A DNA stretch of 37,372 nucleotides from SXOA01 sp051004015 (GTDB taxonomy: Bacteria; Planctomycetota; Planctomycetia; Pirellulales; Pirellulaceae), in contig JBPCKT010000031.1 in assembly GCA_051004015.1 (NCBI GenBank), positions 1 to 37,372 of the forward strand, given 5' to 3'. The notes below the pieces were generated by a model. That model worked only from the letters and a program-made list of their open reading frames with translations. It had not been told where the DNA came from and ran no database searches. Position numbers and translations under genes: made by a program. This document shows, piece after piece, positions 7,145-15,937 of this stretch (its first letter is position 1; each line of letters begins with the position of its first letter).

Positions 7145-8977
7145 GTGTATTCCTATCTGCTGATGACGACAGGGGGCCGGGCGGGAAGCCATTTTCTGCT
7201 GAGGCCCGGGGTTCCCACGCGCATCGGCCGCGGGCTGGAATGCGACATCGTTTTGTCCGACCCGCTTTCCTCCCGGGTCCATGCCACGGTTGTCTGCGAG
7301 GACGGCGATTGGTGGGTCCGCGACTCCGGCAGCCGCAATGGCTCGTTCGTGAACGGGCAGAAGATCGACGAGGCCCGTCTGGCGGAAGGGGACCTTTTGA
7401 AAGTGGGCTCCAGCGAGTTCACGTTTCATCAATCCGCGGAAAAGCCGGTGGACCGCTCGAAGCTGGACCACACGCAGACCATCGTCCACGACCGCATCAT
7501 GGGGCGCGACACCGGGCCGGTTTCCGCCGATCTGCTCCGCGATTCGCAGCCGGGCCAGGACCTGCTCACCCTCCATCAGCTCAGCATCCAGTTGCTCGGC
7601 TGCACCGACCCGGATGAGGTCATCCGCGTGTCGCTGGAGCTCCTGCACAAGCGGACGAAGGCTTCCATCGTCGGCTTCCTGTGGATGAGCGACGACGGCC
7701 AGCTCAAGCCCAAGATGCTGGTCCCCGAAGGAGCCACGTCGGCGGTGCGGCTCAGCCAATCGCTGACGGAAATGGTCGTCAGCCAGGCCAAAGCCGTCTG
7801 GGTGAACAACCAGAAACTCGAGGGAGGAACGACCGTCCTGCAGCACTATGCCGACGCCCTCTGCGTGCCGCTGCTCGACGAAGGGAAGACCATCGGGGCG
7901 ATCCATCTGTACCTGGAGCAGGGGCGCTTCCGCCAGAGCGACTTCGACGTCGCCATTCCGGTCGCCAACATTCTGGCTGTCGCCTTGGTCCGATCCCAAA
8001 AAGAAGCCATGCTTCGCGTGGACCATCGCCGCCTCGCCGACAAGTCAGCCGTCTTCGACGAGTTGGTCGGCGAGAGCAAGCCGATGACCGATCTCAGGTC
8101 CAAAATCACTCGCGTCGCGCGGGCGACCGGCTGCGTGCTCATTCGCGGCGAAAGTGGCGTGGGGAAGGAGCTGGTCGCACGCGCGGTGCATAAATCCAGC
8201 GGGCGGGCAGACCGGCCGATGCTCAGCGTCAACTGCGCCGCCATTCCCCGCGACCTGATGGAAAGCCAGCTCTTCGGGCACAAGAAGGGCTCTTTCACCG
8301 GAGCCGATTCCGACCACGTCGGCTGGTTCCAGCAGGCCCACACGGGGACGCTGTTCCTCGATGAAGTCGGCGAAATGACCCTGGAAGGGCAGGCCAAACT
8401 GCTCCGCATTCTGGAAGGGCATCCCTTCCTGCCGGTCGGCTCGACGAAGGAAGTCCACGCCGACGTGCGGGTCATTGCCGCCACCAATCGGGACCTGACC
8501 GACGTCGTCCGCGAAGGCCGCTTTCGCGAGGACCTGTATTACCGCCTCAGCGTCTTCGAGCTCTACATCCCGCCGCTTCGGGAACGCGGAATCGACATCG
8601 AGCGGCTGGTCGACCATTTTCTCGACCACTTCCGCCGGACCCATGGCCGCCCCAGCATGACCCTGGCCCCCGACGCCCGCGCCAAGTTGCTCGCCTACCA
8701 GTGGCCGGGCAACGTGCGGCAGCTCCGCAACGTCATCGACAGTGCCGTCGTCATGGCCGAAGGCTGCATCATCCTCCCGGACGATCTCGGCCTCCGCGAC
8801 GTCGGTACCTCGCAAGGAGAAATGGAAACGCTCCGCATCGACTTCTGGGAGCGGAAACTGATCGTCGCCGCCTTGGAGCGGACCAGCGGCAAAGTCCCCG
8901 AAGCGGCGACTTTATTGGGGCTCGGACGGGCGACGCTGTACCGGAAGATTGAGGAGTTTGGGATTGATAGGAAGTAG
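7145..8977 (+). CDS. FHA-GAF-AAA+-Fis sigma54-dependent transcriptional activator
   Basis: The 610-residue protein has an N-terminal FHA domain (about 10-95, RIGRGLECDI and SRVHA, SRNGSFVNG), which binds phosphothreonine. A GAF-like sensor domain follows (about 150-290), then an AAA+ sigma54-interaction domain and a C-terminal Fis-type helix-turn-helix (about 570-605). Walker A is GESGVGKE at 335-342. The sigma54-contact loop reads GSFTGA at 382-387 instead of GAFTGA, a tolerated variant. It should activate sigma54 promoters in response to a phosphoprotein, perhaps a Ser/Thr kinase product, plus a small ligand. I start at GTG 7145, with AGAGG about 11 bases upstream, because codons further upstream lie in REP DNA. 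The ATG at 7163 is the alternative. Confidence 0.9.
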   Translation: MYSYLLMTTGGRAGSHFLLRPGVPTRIGRGLECDIVLSDPLSSRVHATVVCEDGDWWVRDSGSRNGSFVNGQKIDEARLAEGDLLKVGSSEFTFHQSAEKPVDRSKLDHTQTIVHDRIMGRDTGPVSADLLRDSQPGQDLLTLHQLSIQLLGCTDPDEVIRVSLELLHKRTKASIVGFLWMSDDGQLKPKMLVPEGATSAVRLSQSLTEMVVSQAKAVWVNNQKLEGGTTVLQHYADALCVPLLDEGKTIGAIHLYLEQGRFRQSDFDVAIPVANILAVALVRSQKEAMLRVDHRRLADKSAVFDELVGESKPMTDLRSKITRVARATGCVLIRGESGVGKELVARAVHKSSGRADRPMLSVNCAAIPRDLMESQLFGHKKGSFTGADSDHVGWFQQAHTGTLFLDEVGEMTLEGQAKLLRILEGHPFLPVGSTKEVHADVRVIAATNRDLTDVVREGRFREDLYYRLSVFELYIPPLRERGIDIERLVDHFLDHFRRTHGRPSMTLAPDARAKLLAYQWPGNVRQLRNVIDSAVVMAEGCIILPDDLGLRDVGTSQGEMETLRIDFWERKLIVAALERTSGKVPEAATLLGLGRATLYRKIEEFGIDRK

Positions 8978-9022
8978 GGCTGATCCGTGCAGGGGAGTCG
9001 CACGGCAGATACAATCAACCAG

Positions 9023-9772
9023 ATGGACTCCTCATCGGGACCAGCTCCGGCCGCATCGTCAGGACATGGTTTCGCCACTACTCATTGGAGCCTGGTGGTT
9101 TCCGCGGGAAAGCCGGGCGGTGGGGAGGCTCGTGAAGCGCTCTCCAGCTTGTGCCAGCGGTACTGGTTTCCGCTCTACGCGTATGTGCGCCGCCGCGTGC
9201 CTGGCCTGCACGAGGCCCAAGACCTGACGCAGGAGTTCTTCCTCCGGCTGCTCGAGAAAAACGCTCTCGCCAGCGCAGCGCCGGAGCGAGGCCGTTTCCG
9301 CAGCTTCCTGTTGGCCTCGCTGGACAACTTCCTAGCCAACGAGTGGGACAAAGCCCGCGCGAAAAAACGAGGGGGCGGAGCCCCGGCGCTCCCCCTCGAT
9401 CTGAGCACGGGGGAGTCTCGGCTGAATCTGGAACCGGCACACAACCTCACGCCCGAGCGGCTGTACGAGCGAGAATGGACGCTGACACTCCTGGGCCTGG
9501 CGATGGACCGCTTGCAGGCCGACTGCGAGTCAACCGGCAAGCTGCGGCAATTCGAGCTCCTTAAAGGAGCCCTGGCCGGCGGGGGGGAGAGCATGAGCTA
9601 CGCGAGCATTGCCGCCGAGCTGGGGATGACCGAAGAAGCCGCGCGGCAGGCCGCCCATCGGCTGCGGAAGCGGTATCGGGAGCTTTTGCGGGCCGAAGTG
9701 GCCCAAACCGTTTCCGACCCGAGCGAGGTGGACGAGGAGATCCGCAGCCTGCTCACGACGCTCGGCTCGTGA
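9023..9772 (+). CDS. ECF-type RNA polymerase sigma factor, planctomycete kinase-linked group
   Basis: The protein has 249 residues. The N-terminal FATTHWSLVVSAG and the region-2 helices (ALSSLCQRYWFPLYAYVRRR, DLTQEFFLRLLE) match a large sigma factor family in Planctomycetes. Region 4 carries a helix-turn-helix around SYASIAAELGMTEEAARQA. Such sigma factors direct RNA polymerase to specific promoters. In this family the gene commonly neighbours a Ser/Thr kinase, as here (87 bases downstream), and kinase phosphorylation or a soluble switch is thought to replace a membrane anti-sigma factor. I start at ATG 9023; a GTG at 8987 is possible. It follows the sigma54 activator by 45 bases, so a shared transcript is plausible. 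Confidence 0.9.
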   Translation: MDSSSGPAPAASSGHGFATTHWSLVVSAGKPGGGEAREALSSLCQRYWFPLYAYVRRRVPGLHEAQDLTQEFFLRLLEKNALASAAPERGRFRSFLLASLDNFLANEWDKARAKKRGGGAPALPLDLSTGESRLNLEPAHNLTPERLYEREWTLTLLGLAMDRLQADCESTGKLRQFELLKGALAGGGESMSYASIAAELGMTEEAARQAAHRLRKRYRELLRAEVAQTVSDPSEVDEEIRSLLTTLGS

Positions 9773-9859
9773 CGAAGTATTTTGAAGGAATTCGTGTCAC
9801 AACCGGCGCGGGTTGCTTTAGGAATAGTTAGAGTCACCCAGAACCCTAGGACCCTAGCC

Positions 9860-11578
9860 ATGCCAGAATCCCGTCGCTGCCCGGACTGCGGGACCGAGAT
9901 TCCCCCCCATTCGCCGCAAGGGCTGTGCCCAAAATGCGTGCTCAAGGGCGCTCTGGAGATTCCGTCAGTCGAGAATTCCGGTCGTGCGGTAACAGAAGGA
10001 TCTGCGAGGGAGACACCTGCCGGCTTCATTCCGCCGACGGTCGCGGAATTGTCGGGCCGCTTTCCGCAGCTCGAAATCCTCGAACTGGTCGGCAAAGGGG
10101 GGATGGGAGCAGTCTACAAGGCTCGCCAGCGGGGGCTCGACCGGCTGGTGGCCCTCAAGATTCTTCCCCCCGACATTGGTAATGATGCTGCATTTGCCGA
10201 ACGGTTCACCCGCGAGGCCCGCGCTTTGGCCCGCCTCAATCACCCCCACATCGTGGGCGTCTATGACTTTGGCCAGGCCGACGGGCTGTACTACTTTGTC
10301 ATGGAATTCGTGGATGGGGTGAACCTGCGGCAGGCGATCCATTCCGGCAGCCTGCAAGCGAAAGATGCCCTGGCCATCGTGCCACAGATTTGCGACGCCC
10401 TGCAATTCGCCCACGACGAAGGAATCGTCCATCGCGATATCAAGCCCGAGAACATCCTGATTGACAAAAAGGGGCGGGTAAAAATCGCCGACTTCGGCCT
10501 GGCCAAGCTGCTGGGGCAAGAACAGCCCGACCATCACCTGACCGCGACCCATCAGGTGATGGGGACGATTCGGTACATGGCCCCCGAACAGATGGAGGGC
10601 TCCCGCGCGGTGGACCACCGGGCGGACATTTATTCGCTGGGAGTCGTCTTCTACGAGATGCTCACCGGCGAAGTGCCGGTCGGCCGCTTCGCACTCCCTT
10701 CCCAGATGGTCCAGCTCGATGTCCGGCTGGACGAAGTGGTGCTGCGGTCGCTGGAGCGAGAACCCCAGCGGCGGTATCAGCACGCCAGCGAGGTAAAGAT
10801 GGATGTTGAGATGATCGTGAGCGAAAACAAATCGCTTGGACTCGCCGCGCAGAAACCCGTGCAGCCCGCCAAGAGAACAGCCAGCGCAGAACCGTTGAGC
10901 CTGCCGTTTACGATTACAGAAAGCGTCTACTGGGGCTGGTTCGGAAAAGTTCATGGAAAGCTCCGGATGGAGGAAAACGCGCTAGTCGTGGAGTTCGAGG
11001 TGCGCAGCCTTTTGCCGTTCTTCCGGTCTGGTGTGAAGGAAGTGAGGATTCCCTTCGACGACATCGAGTCAATCACCTTGGACAGCGCCTGGATATCCGA
11101 TGATTTGACCATCCGAACCTACAAGATGAGTCTGCTTGCCGACATTCCGACGAGCAGTCAGGGCAAGGTGGAGCTAGATGTGGCTTGCACCGACTTTGAT
11201 AGGCCCGGCGGCGTTGGTGGCCCCGCGAAACAGTTCCTGGCGGCGTTGCCACGCAGACTGGCGGGCGATTGGGCGGTGGTGCAACCGGCGCCGCCTGCTC
11301 CCGAGGCACCGAAGAGCGCGCTGACTGAGTTGGATATTGAAGCGGCACGGGACCAAGTCCGCGGGCCAGCGATCGGGCTGTTGATCACGGGGATCATTCA
11401 GTGTGCGGTCACTGTCTTTCTCTTTCTCATGGCGGCTTTGTCCACGAGCTTCATCGAAGTCGATCGGGTCAGCGAAACGACCGCAACGGGAGTTCAGAGA
11501 ACTCTTCCCGTTGAGTTGCCCGAACCGCCAGACTCTAACCCCGCTGGTGAAGTCATCGAGCCCAACTCCGGAGACTGA
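9860..11578 (+). CDS. Zinc-ribbon Ser/Thr protein kinase, ends at one membrane helix
   Basis: The 572 residues start with a zinc ribbon (Cys7, Cys10, Cys23, Cys26). A Hanks-type kinase domain follows (about 72-330): GKGGMGAVY at 78-86, Lys100 in VALKIL, catalytic Asp193 in HRDIKPEN, DFG at 211-213 and the activation segment GTIRYMAPEQ. A middle region of unknown fold and one hydrophobic helix (about 504-531) complete the protein. The kinase probably works with the sigma factor gene just upstream. In related planctomycete kinases, as I recall them, further membrane helices and a C-terminal domain follow in the same chain. Here a TGA at 11576-11578 ends the protein and the next gene restarts three bases later in the same frame. 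I chose ATG 9860 over TTG 9782. Confidence 0.9.
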   Translation: MPESRRCPDCGTEIPPHSPQGLCPKCVLKGALEIPSVENSGRAVTEGSARETPAGFIPPTVAELSGRFPQLEILELVGKGGMGAVYKARQRGLDRLVALKILPPDIGNDAAFAERFTREARALARLNHPHIVGVYDFGQADGLYYFVMEFVDGVNLRQAIHSGSLQAKDALAIVPQICDALQFAHDEGIVHRDIKPENILIDKKGRVKIADFGLAKLLGQEQPDHHLTATHQVMGTIRYMAPEQMEGSRAVDHRADIYSLGVVFYEMLTGEVPVGRFALPSQMVQLDVRLDEVVLRSLEREPQRRYQHASEVKMDVEMIVSENKSLGLAAQKPVQPAKRTASAEPLSLPFTITESVYWGWFGKVHGKLRMEENALVVEFEVRSLLPFFRSGVKEVRIPFDDIESITLDSAWISDDLTIRTYKMSLLADIPTSSQGKVELDVACTDFDRPGGVGGPAKQFLAALPRRLAGDWAVVQPAPPAPEAPKSALTELDIEAARDQVRGPAIGLLITGIIQCAVTVFLFLMAALSTSFIEVDRVSETTATGVQRTLPVELPEPPDSNPAGEVIEPNSGD

Positions 11579-11581
11579 ACA

Positions 11582-12823
11582 ATGACTGTAATTGTACTGC
11601 TCATGCCCCTGCTGCTGGCTCAAGCCACCGGCTTGGTGACCGGAATCGTCATGATCGTGGGCGCGGTGAAGATGATGCGGCTCAAGTCGCACGGCTTGGC
11701 CACGTTCGCCAGTGTCTTGGCGATGCTGCCCTGCGGCCCGGCCTGGCTGCTCGGTCTGCCGATGGGGATTTGGTCGCTGGTGGTGCTGAACCGACGGAAT
11801 GTGAAGGAGGCATTTGAAGCGCGAGCAGGTGGCCGGCTTCCTCCGATACCATCCGGAACTGAATCAGGATCAATTCTACTGGCGCGTGCTCGCATCTTGC
11901 TGGTTGTCGCGCTGTTGCTACTGCCGTTCATCGTGCTGTCATTCTGGTTCGTCCGCATGCGTTCCGCGGGCAGCAATCAGAGTGTGCTGGAAATCCGCTG
12001 CGACGATGGAATCAAAGGTGCCCAAGTCCTGGTCCAGCAGGGAGGACAGCGTGTGACGATGATCGACACGCAAATACAATCTTGGGCCCATTTGAAGCCG
12101 GGCCTGTATCAACTATTCCTCAACGGCAGCACGACGGACTCCCGCACGAAATCGGGCCCGTTGACGCTTTCCCCGTCTGTCGTGGAGATATCGGGATCTA
12201 GCCGACAATTGGTGCGGGTGTTCGTCCAAACGGACGTTGTTGGTAAGACTGCCTCGGGTGTTCCTGCTCCCGATCTGGGGCCGTCCCGCGGGTGGGCATT
12301 GACCCGCAGCGGTCCCGCTCTGACGACTAGCGGCGCGGGGTGGCTCGCGCTCAAGCCGACGCAATTCGAGTCGGTGAACAGGATTCTGCAGGCTAGTTAC
12401 CAGGAATATCTCGCGCTCGAGGCTCAAAACACCGAGCGGCAGCCGGACGCCGCCGGCCACACCGTGATTACGATCAAACCGTTTCCCAAAGAGATCGCCA
12501 AACTAGAGGACGGCCTCTGGTCACAATTGGATAAGATCTTGAACGTACAGCAGCAATCTGTCGCACGCTTGAATCTCAAGTTGGATGCCCCCGAATTACA
12601 ACCGGGGATGAGCGTGAGCGATCTGGTCCGGCCGGGATTCTTCGGCTATGGAAAGGACGGCGCTCGGATCGAACTCTGGCGCGTCGGAGCCTGGTCTCAC
12701 TGGAAGGTGAAGTCCCGTGGAAATGAAAGTTCAGGCCGCGCTCCTGAGCTCCCCGAAGAGTATCGACGATTCTGGAAAGAGCCGGCGGGAGCGGATCCTG
12801 CAAAGGGCGACAGCAAAGAATGA
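11582..12823 (+). CDS. Membrane protein resembling the detached C-terminal half of the kinase
   Basis: The 413-residue protein begins with two hydrophobic helices and the block MMRLKSHGLATFASVLAMLP, then GLPMGIWSLVVLNRR. A third helix lies at about 103-125 (LLVVALLLLPFIVLSFWF). A beta-rich region around 130-215 resembles a PEGA-like sensor domain. The rest (LKPTQFESVNRILQASYQEY, then LEDGLWSQLDKIL) resembles the conserved tail found at the end of planctomycete sigma-linked kinases; this comparison is from memory. It is in the same frame as the kinase, only three bases after its TGA. It may be made by translational re-initiation and reassociate with the kinase. It is convergent with the asparaginase gene, 12 bases away. 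Confidence 0.85.
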   Translation: MTVIVLLMPLLLAQATGLVTGIVMIVGAVKMMRLKSHGLATFASVLAMLPCGPAWLLGLPMGIWSLVVLNRRNVKEAFEARAGGRLPPIPSGTESGSILLARARILLVVALLLLPFIVLSFWFVRMRSAGSNQSVLEIRCDDGIKGAQVLVQQGGQRVTMIDTQIQSWAHLKPGLYQLFLNGSTTDSRTKSGPLTLSPSVVEISGSSRQLVRVFVQTDVVGKTASGVPAPDLGPSRGWALTRSGPALTTSGAGWLALKPTQFESVNRILQASYQEYLALEAQNTERQPDAAGHTVITIKPFPKEIAKLEDGLWSQLDKILNVQQQSVARLNLKLDAPELQPGMSVSDLVRPGFFGYGKDGARIELWRVGAWSHWKVKSRGNESSGRAPELPEEYRRFWKEPAGADPAKGDSKE

Positions 12824-12835
12824 GTGAGTAGCGAC

Positions 12836-13843
12836 TTATTCATTCCCCAGCTTCACCTCTTTGTACCCGCTGGAGTCGGCGGCGGCGCGGGAGAGGCCGG
12901 TGGTGTTGTTTTGCATGGTGATGTTGCCGAGGCGATCGACGGCGATGATGCCGCCGTCCCCCTTTTTGAGGCGGGTGGTGAGGATGGCGTGGACGGCGTC
13001 TTTCAGCGTGTCCCCTTTGTATGCCAGGCGGGCCGAGATGTCGTAGGCGACGGCGTGGCGGATGTATTCCTCGCCGGTGCCGGTGCACGAGACGGCGCAG
13101 GTGGCGTTGTCGGCGTAGGTGCCGGCTCCGATGAGGGGGGAGTCGCCGACGCGGCCCGCCTTCTTGTTGGTCAGCCCGCCGGTGCTGGTCCCTGCCGCCA
13201 GGTTGCCGCGGGAATCAAGCGCCGCACAGCCAACGGTCCCTTTGGGAGCCTCTTCGGGTTTGGAGACAGGCTTTTCGGCAGAGCGTTTCTTCTCCCATTC
13301 GTCGTAGGCCTTCTGCGTGAAGTAGTACTGCTGGTCGACCCGATCGACCTTCATCTCGCCGGCGAACTTCTCCGCCCCATCGGCCACGAGAAGCACATGT
13401 TTCGTTTTGGTCATCACCAGCCGGGCCAGCGAAATGGGGTTCTTGACCGTCCGCACGCTGGCCACCGCGCCGCAGGCTTTCGTCCGGCCATCCATGATGG
13501 AGGCATCCAGCTCGTGCTTTCCGTCAGCATTGAAGACGGCTCCTTTGCCGGCGTTGAAGAGGGGATCGTCTTCGAGAAATCGAATGACCTTTTCCACCGC
13601 GTCCAGGCTGGTCCCACCTTTGTCGAGTTCCTCTACGCCAATGGCCAGAGCCTTCTTCAGCGATGCTTCCACCGCCGCCACTTCGGCTTTGGTCATCTTC
13701 GCCGGATCGGTGCCGGCTCCACCGTGAATGACGATGGCGTAGCGCTTGGGAGCCGGATTGGGGGGCTCATCGCCATACGTGGCGAGTGGCCAGTGCGAGA
13801 GAACGGCAATGAAAACGGCAACGCACACGAAAACTCGTCGCAT
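12836..13843 (-). CDS. Exported isoaspartyl peptidase / L-asparaginase (Ntn hydrolase)
   Basis: The 335-residue precursor has a signal peptide (about 1-24, RRVFVCVAVFIAVLSHWPL). A plant-type asparaginase domain follows: YAIVIHGGAG near the N-terminus, NAGKGAVFNADG at 97-108, and the self-cleavage site before Thr203 in KGTVGCAALD. GGLTNKKAGRVGDSPLIGAG is the substrate loop. The enzyme splits itself before Thr203, and the new N-terminal Thr is the nucleophile that hydrolyses isoaspartyl peptides or L-asparagine. Length and motifs are normal for the family. Export suggests scavenging or repair of damaged peptides in the periplasm. An acidic and Lys-rich insert at about 180-200 lies where the linker of the precursor is usually found. 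Confidence 0.93.
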   Translation of the reverse strand: MRRVFVCVAVFIAVLSHWPLATYGDEPPNPAPKRYAIVIHGGAGTDPAKMTKAEVAAVEASLKKALAIGVEELDKGGTSLDAVEKVIRFLEDDPLFNAGKGAVFNADGKHELDASIMDGRTKACGAVASVRTVKNPISLARLVMTKTKHVLLVADGAEKFAGEMKVDRVDQQYYFTQKAYDEWEKKRSAEKPVSKPEEAPKGTVGCAALDSRGNLAAGTSTGGLTNKKAGRVGDSPLIGAGTYADNATCAVSCTGTGEEYIRHAVAYDISARLAYKGDTLKDAVHAILTTRLKKGDGGIIAVDRLGNITMQNNTTGLSRAAADSSGYKEVKLGNE

Positions 13844-13924
13844 GGCGGGATCCTCGGGTCGACGGAAGCGGAGATGGCCGCCCGCAGCTTAGACATTGGG
13901 ACTGACCGTTGCCACCCGCGCACG

Positions 13925-13967
13925 AAAAAAGGTCATGGCACACCGATCCTTCGCTGTGCCATGACCT
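13925..13967 (-). terminator. Intrinsic terminator of the Cys-rich protein gene
   Basis: A perfect 13-bp stem (13930-13942 with 13955-13967) surrounds a 12-base loop. The plus strand has six A at 13925-13930, so the minus-strand transcript reads hairpin and then U-run. It lies about 100 bases past the stop of the minus-strand Cys-rich gene and before the asparaginase start, so it separates these two genes transcriptionally. Confidence 0.85.
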
Positions 13968-14066
13968 CTATCCTGATACGAAGCAGCTTGCGCCGCTCCG
14001 CTCTCCCGGTATGGATCGTATCGGCCAGCCCGGCGGACGGGCTTAAGCCGAAAGTGCCGAAAGTTC

Positions 14067-14774
14067 CTACCGCTGGAGCGAGGTTTCCGGCCAGCTAAAG
14101 CCCCGCAGCCGGCGGCCGCGGGCGGCCTTTTCGGTCAGGGGAGCGGGCGCTTCCACCTTCGGGGCATCGTCGCCGCCTGCTTCCGGCATCGGGACCGGCG
14201 GGCCGTCCGCGGGGAGCGCTTCGTACGAGCCCTTGCCGCCGACGTCGTAGCCGCAGCTGGGGGCCGCGCAACTGGGGGCAATGTCACCGCACGACGAGCA
14301 GCCCCCTTTCCAAACCTTGCCGCCGAAGTGCCAGCCGTGGGCCCGCTTCAGCAGGCTCCCATGTCCGCCGCATCCGCAGGATGCCTCCTTGCCGCAGGAA
14401 TCGCAGCCGCCGCAGCCGTGCATTCCTCGGCAGCCGCCGTGCATGTGGATGGGGTAGCAGCGATGCGGCTTCTGCTCGTAGCCATCCCACAAGTGATTGA
14501 CGCAGGGGGGCGTGTAATCGCAGGCCCCTGGCGAGTAAACGTAGCCATTGCTCGTGCCGCTCCAGATGTCCCAAGTCGCCAGCCGGTAGTGGACCGGCGC
14601 GTGCGGCGTGATAGCCGCGGCGGGGGGAGCTTCGGCAGGCTCATCGGCCGCGAACTTCACCGGGGATACCGGCACTCTCTTGAGCCGCGGCGCAGACGGC
14701 CCGGGCTCCGCGGCATTGACTGCGATAACTGCCAGGGAGGCGAACGCTAAAACGATCCATCCAGACCACTTCAT
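14067..14774 (-). CDS. Exported cysteine- and glycine-rich protein, unknown function
   Basis: The 235-residue precursor has a clear signal peptide (KWSGWIVLAFASLAVIAVNAA). The ATG at 14774 is preceded by AAGGAGA seven bases away, which decides the start against an upstream ATG at 14861. The mature part has a Pro/Ala-rich segment, then a Cys/Gly/His-rich core at about 85-180 with 13 cysteines, many as C-x-x-C or C-x-C (HGCGGCDSCGKEASCGCGG). A Pro/Glu/Ala-rich tail follows. The cysteines could form disulfides in the periplasm or bind metal together with the many His. I do not recognise the family; planctomycetes have many lineage-specific exported Cys-rich proteins. It has its own terminator and is divergent from the operon starting at 15033. 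Confidence 0.82.
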   Translation of the reverse strand: MKWSGWIVLAFASLAVIAVNAAEPGPSAPRLKRVPVSPVKFAADEPAEAPPAAAITPHAPVHYRLATWDIWSGTSNGYVYSPGACDYTPPCVNHLWDGYEQKPHRCYPIHMHGGCRGMHGCGGCDSCGKEASCGCGGHGSLLKRAHGWHFGGKVWKGGCSSCGDIAPSCAAPSCGYDVGGKGSYEALPADGPPVPMPEAGGDDAPKVEAPAPLTEKAARGRRLRGFSWPETSLQR

Positions 14775-15032
14775 GTGATTCTCCTTCTTCCAGACTTCCT
14801 TTGTGCGTGCAGACCCGCGCGCGCCGGAGCGCTGCGTGGATTCCTTGCCATGCGAAATCATGCCCGCGCTTTCACTGGGGGCAAATGAACGTGTTGATTT
14901 TTTGCAACATTTTTGCGGCGTCCCGTCGCTACCAGCGACAGATTCGTTGCCACTTGCCTGCCAGCGCCACCTTCCGCCGGCGCGGAGGGCGGCTAATATC
15001 CGGTAGGGAGGATTGCGCCGATTTTTCCGGAA

Positions 15033-15923
15033 ATGCCGATAGCCGCTATTCAGTTCGCCGCCTGGCGGGAAGCCGCCACTGCGATTGCCGCTGCGCTGGC
15101 GGCCGGCTCCATTCTGTTGGGCCTGTGGAACTTTCGCGCTGCCCTCGCGGAAACGACACTCGTCTGTGCCGCTTGGTGGGGCGCCGCCGCAGTATTGGCC
15201 ATCGCAGGAGTTGAGCTCGGCCAGGCCGCCTTTGGGTGGGAAACGGCCTGGCTATCACCTTTGCGATTTTCCGCAGCGGCTCTCAGTTTTTGTCCGTTTG
15301 TAGCTGTGCTGGGTGCCAAGCGGCCGCAGCACCAGGCCTGGAATTTCGTGGTCCTGTCGCTGTGGGGAATTGTCTCGTTGTCCGCATTGACAGCGCTTGC
15401 GATGCAGCGAAATGACCGCTTTGTATTGGGAGATGCCCGCGCCTGGCTGTTGTGGGTTCTCATTTTGATGGGGCTGGTTAATTTCCAGTCGACCCGGAAC
15501 AGATTGGCAGCTCTTCTGGTGGCCCTCGGCCAGGTCATCTTGTTTGAGCCGCATCTGCCGCTGCTCCGCGAAATCGGAAGGCTGGAAGATTTGCCGGCTG
15601 CACCAAGCCTCGCGCTGTTTTTCTTCGCAATTGCCTTGGCAGTTACCAAGCTCGGCATGAAATCGGCGCATGGATCCTTCGATCGCCTATGGCTCGACTT
15701 CCGCGATTTGTACGGACTGCTCTGGGGACTTCGCTTGCAGGAGCGAGTGAACGCGGCTTCCATCGCGGCGAAGTGGGACGTGGAATTGCAGTGGCAAGGA
15801 TTTCGACCGCACGAGATTCCCGCGCAGCACCGCGAGGCCCTCCGCCAGGCCATGACCGGCCTGCTCCGCCGTTTCGTGTCCCACGAGTGGATTGCGGCCC
15901 GGCTGGAGAAGAACATAGACTGA
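15033..15923 (+). CDS. Polytopic membrane protein of unknown function
   Basis: The 296-residue protein has about six hydrophobic helices between residues 10 and 212, then a soluble C-terminal segment of ~85 residues (FDRLWLDFRDLYGLLWGLRL, then RRFVSHEWIAARLEKNID) that is probably cytoplasmic. I recognise no transporter or enzyme motif. It is the first gene of a tight operon: the GAF-PP2C phosphatase gene follows after 14 bases and a PLP enzyme gene follows two bases after that. A sensor or scaffold role beside the phosphatase is possible but not shown. The divergent Cys-rich gene starts 258 bases upstream; the region between holds AT-rich patches fit for promoters but no clear consensus. Confidence 0.82.
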   Translation: MPIAAIQFAAWREAATAIAAALAAGSILLGLWNFRAALAETTLVCAAWWGAAAVLAIAGVELGQAAFGWETAWLSPLRFSAAALSFCPFVAVLGAKRPQHQAWNFVVLSLWGIVSLSALTALAMQRNDRFVLGDARAWLLWVLILMGLVNFQSTRNRLAALLVALGQVILFEPHLPLLREIGRLEDLPAAPSLALFFFAIALAVTKLGMKSAHGSFDRLWLDFRDLYGLLWGLRLQERVNAASIAAKWDVELQWQGFRPHEIPAQHREALRQAMTGLLRRFVSHEWIAARLEKNID

Positions 15924-15937
15924 GACAAAGGTGAATT

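Noticed and set aside
12824..14098. Open frame of 424 codons on the plus strand
   Set aside because: It is antisense to the asparaginase gene and crosses the terminator hairpin; no domain is visible.
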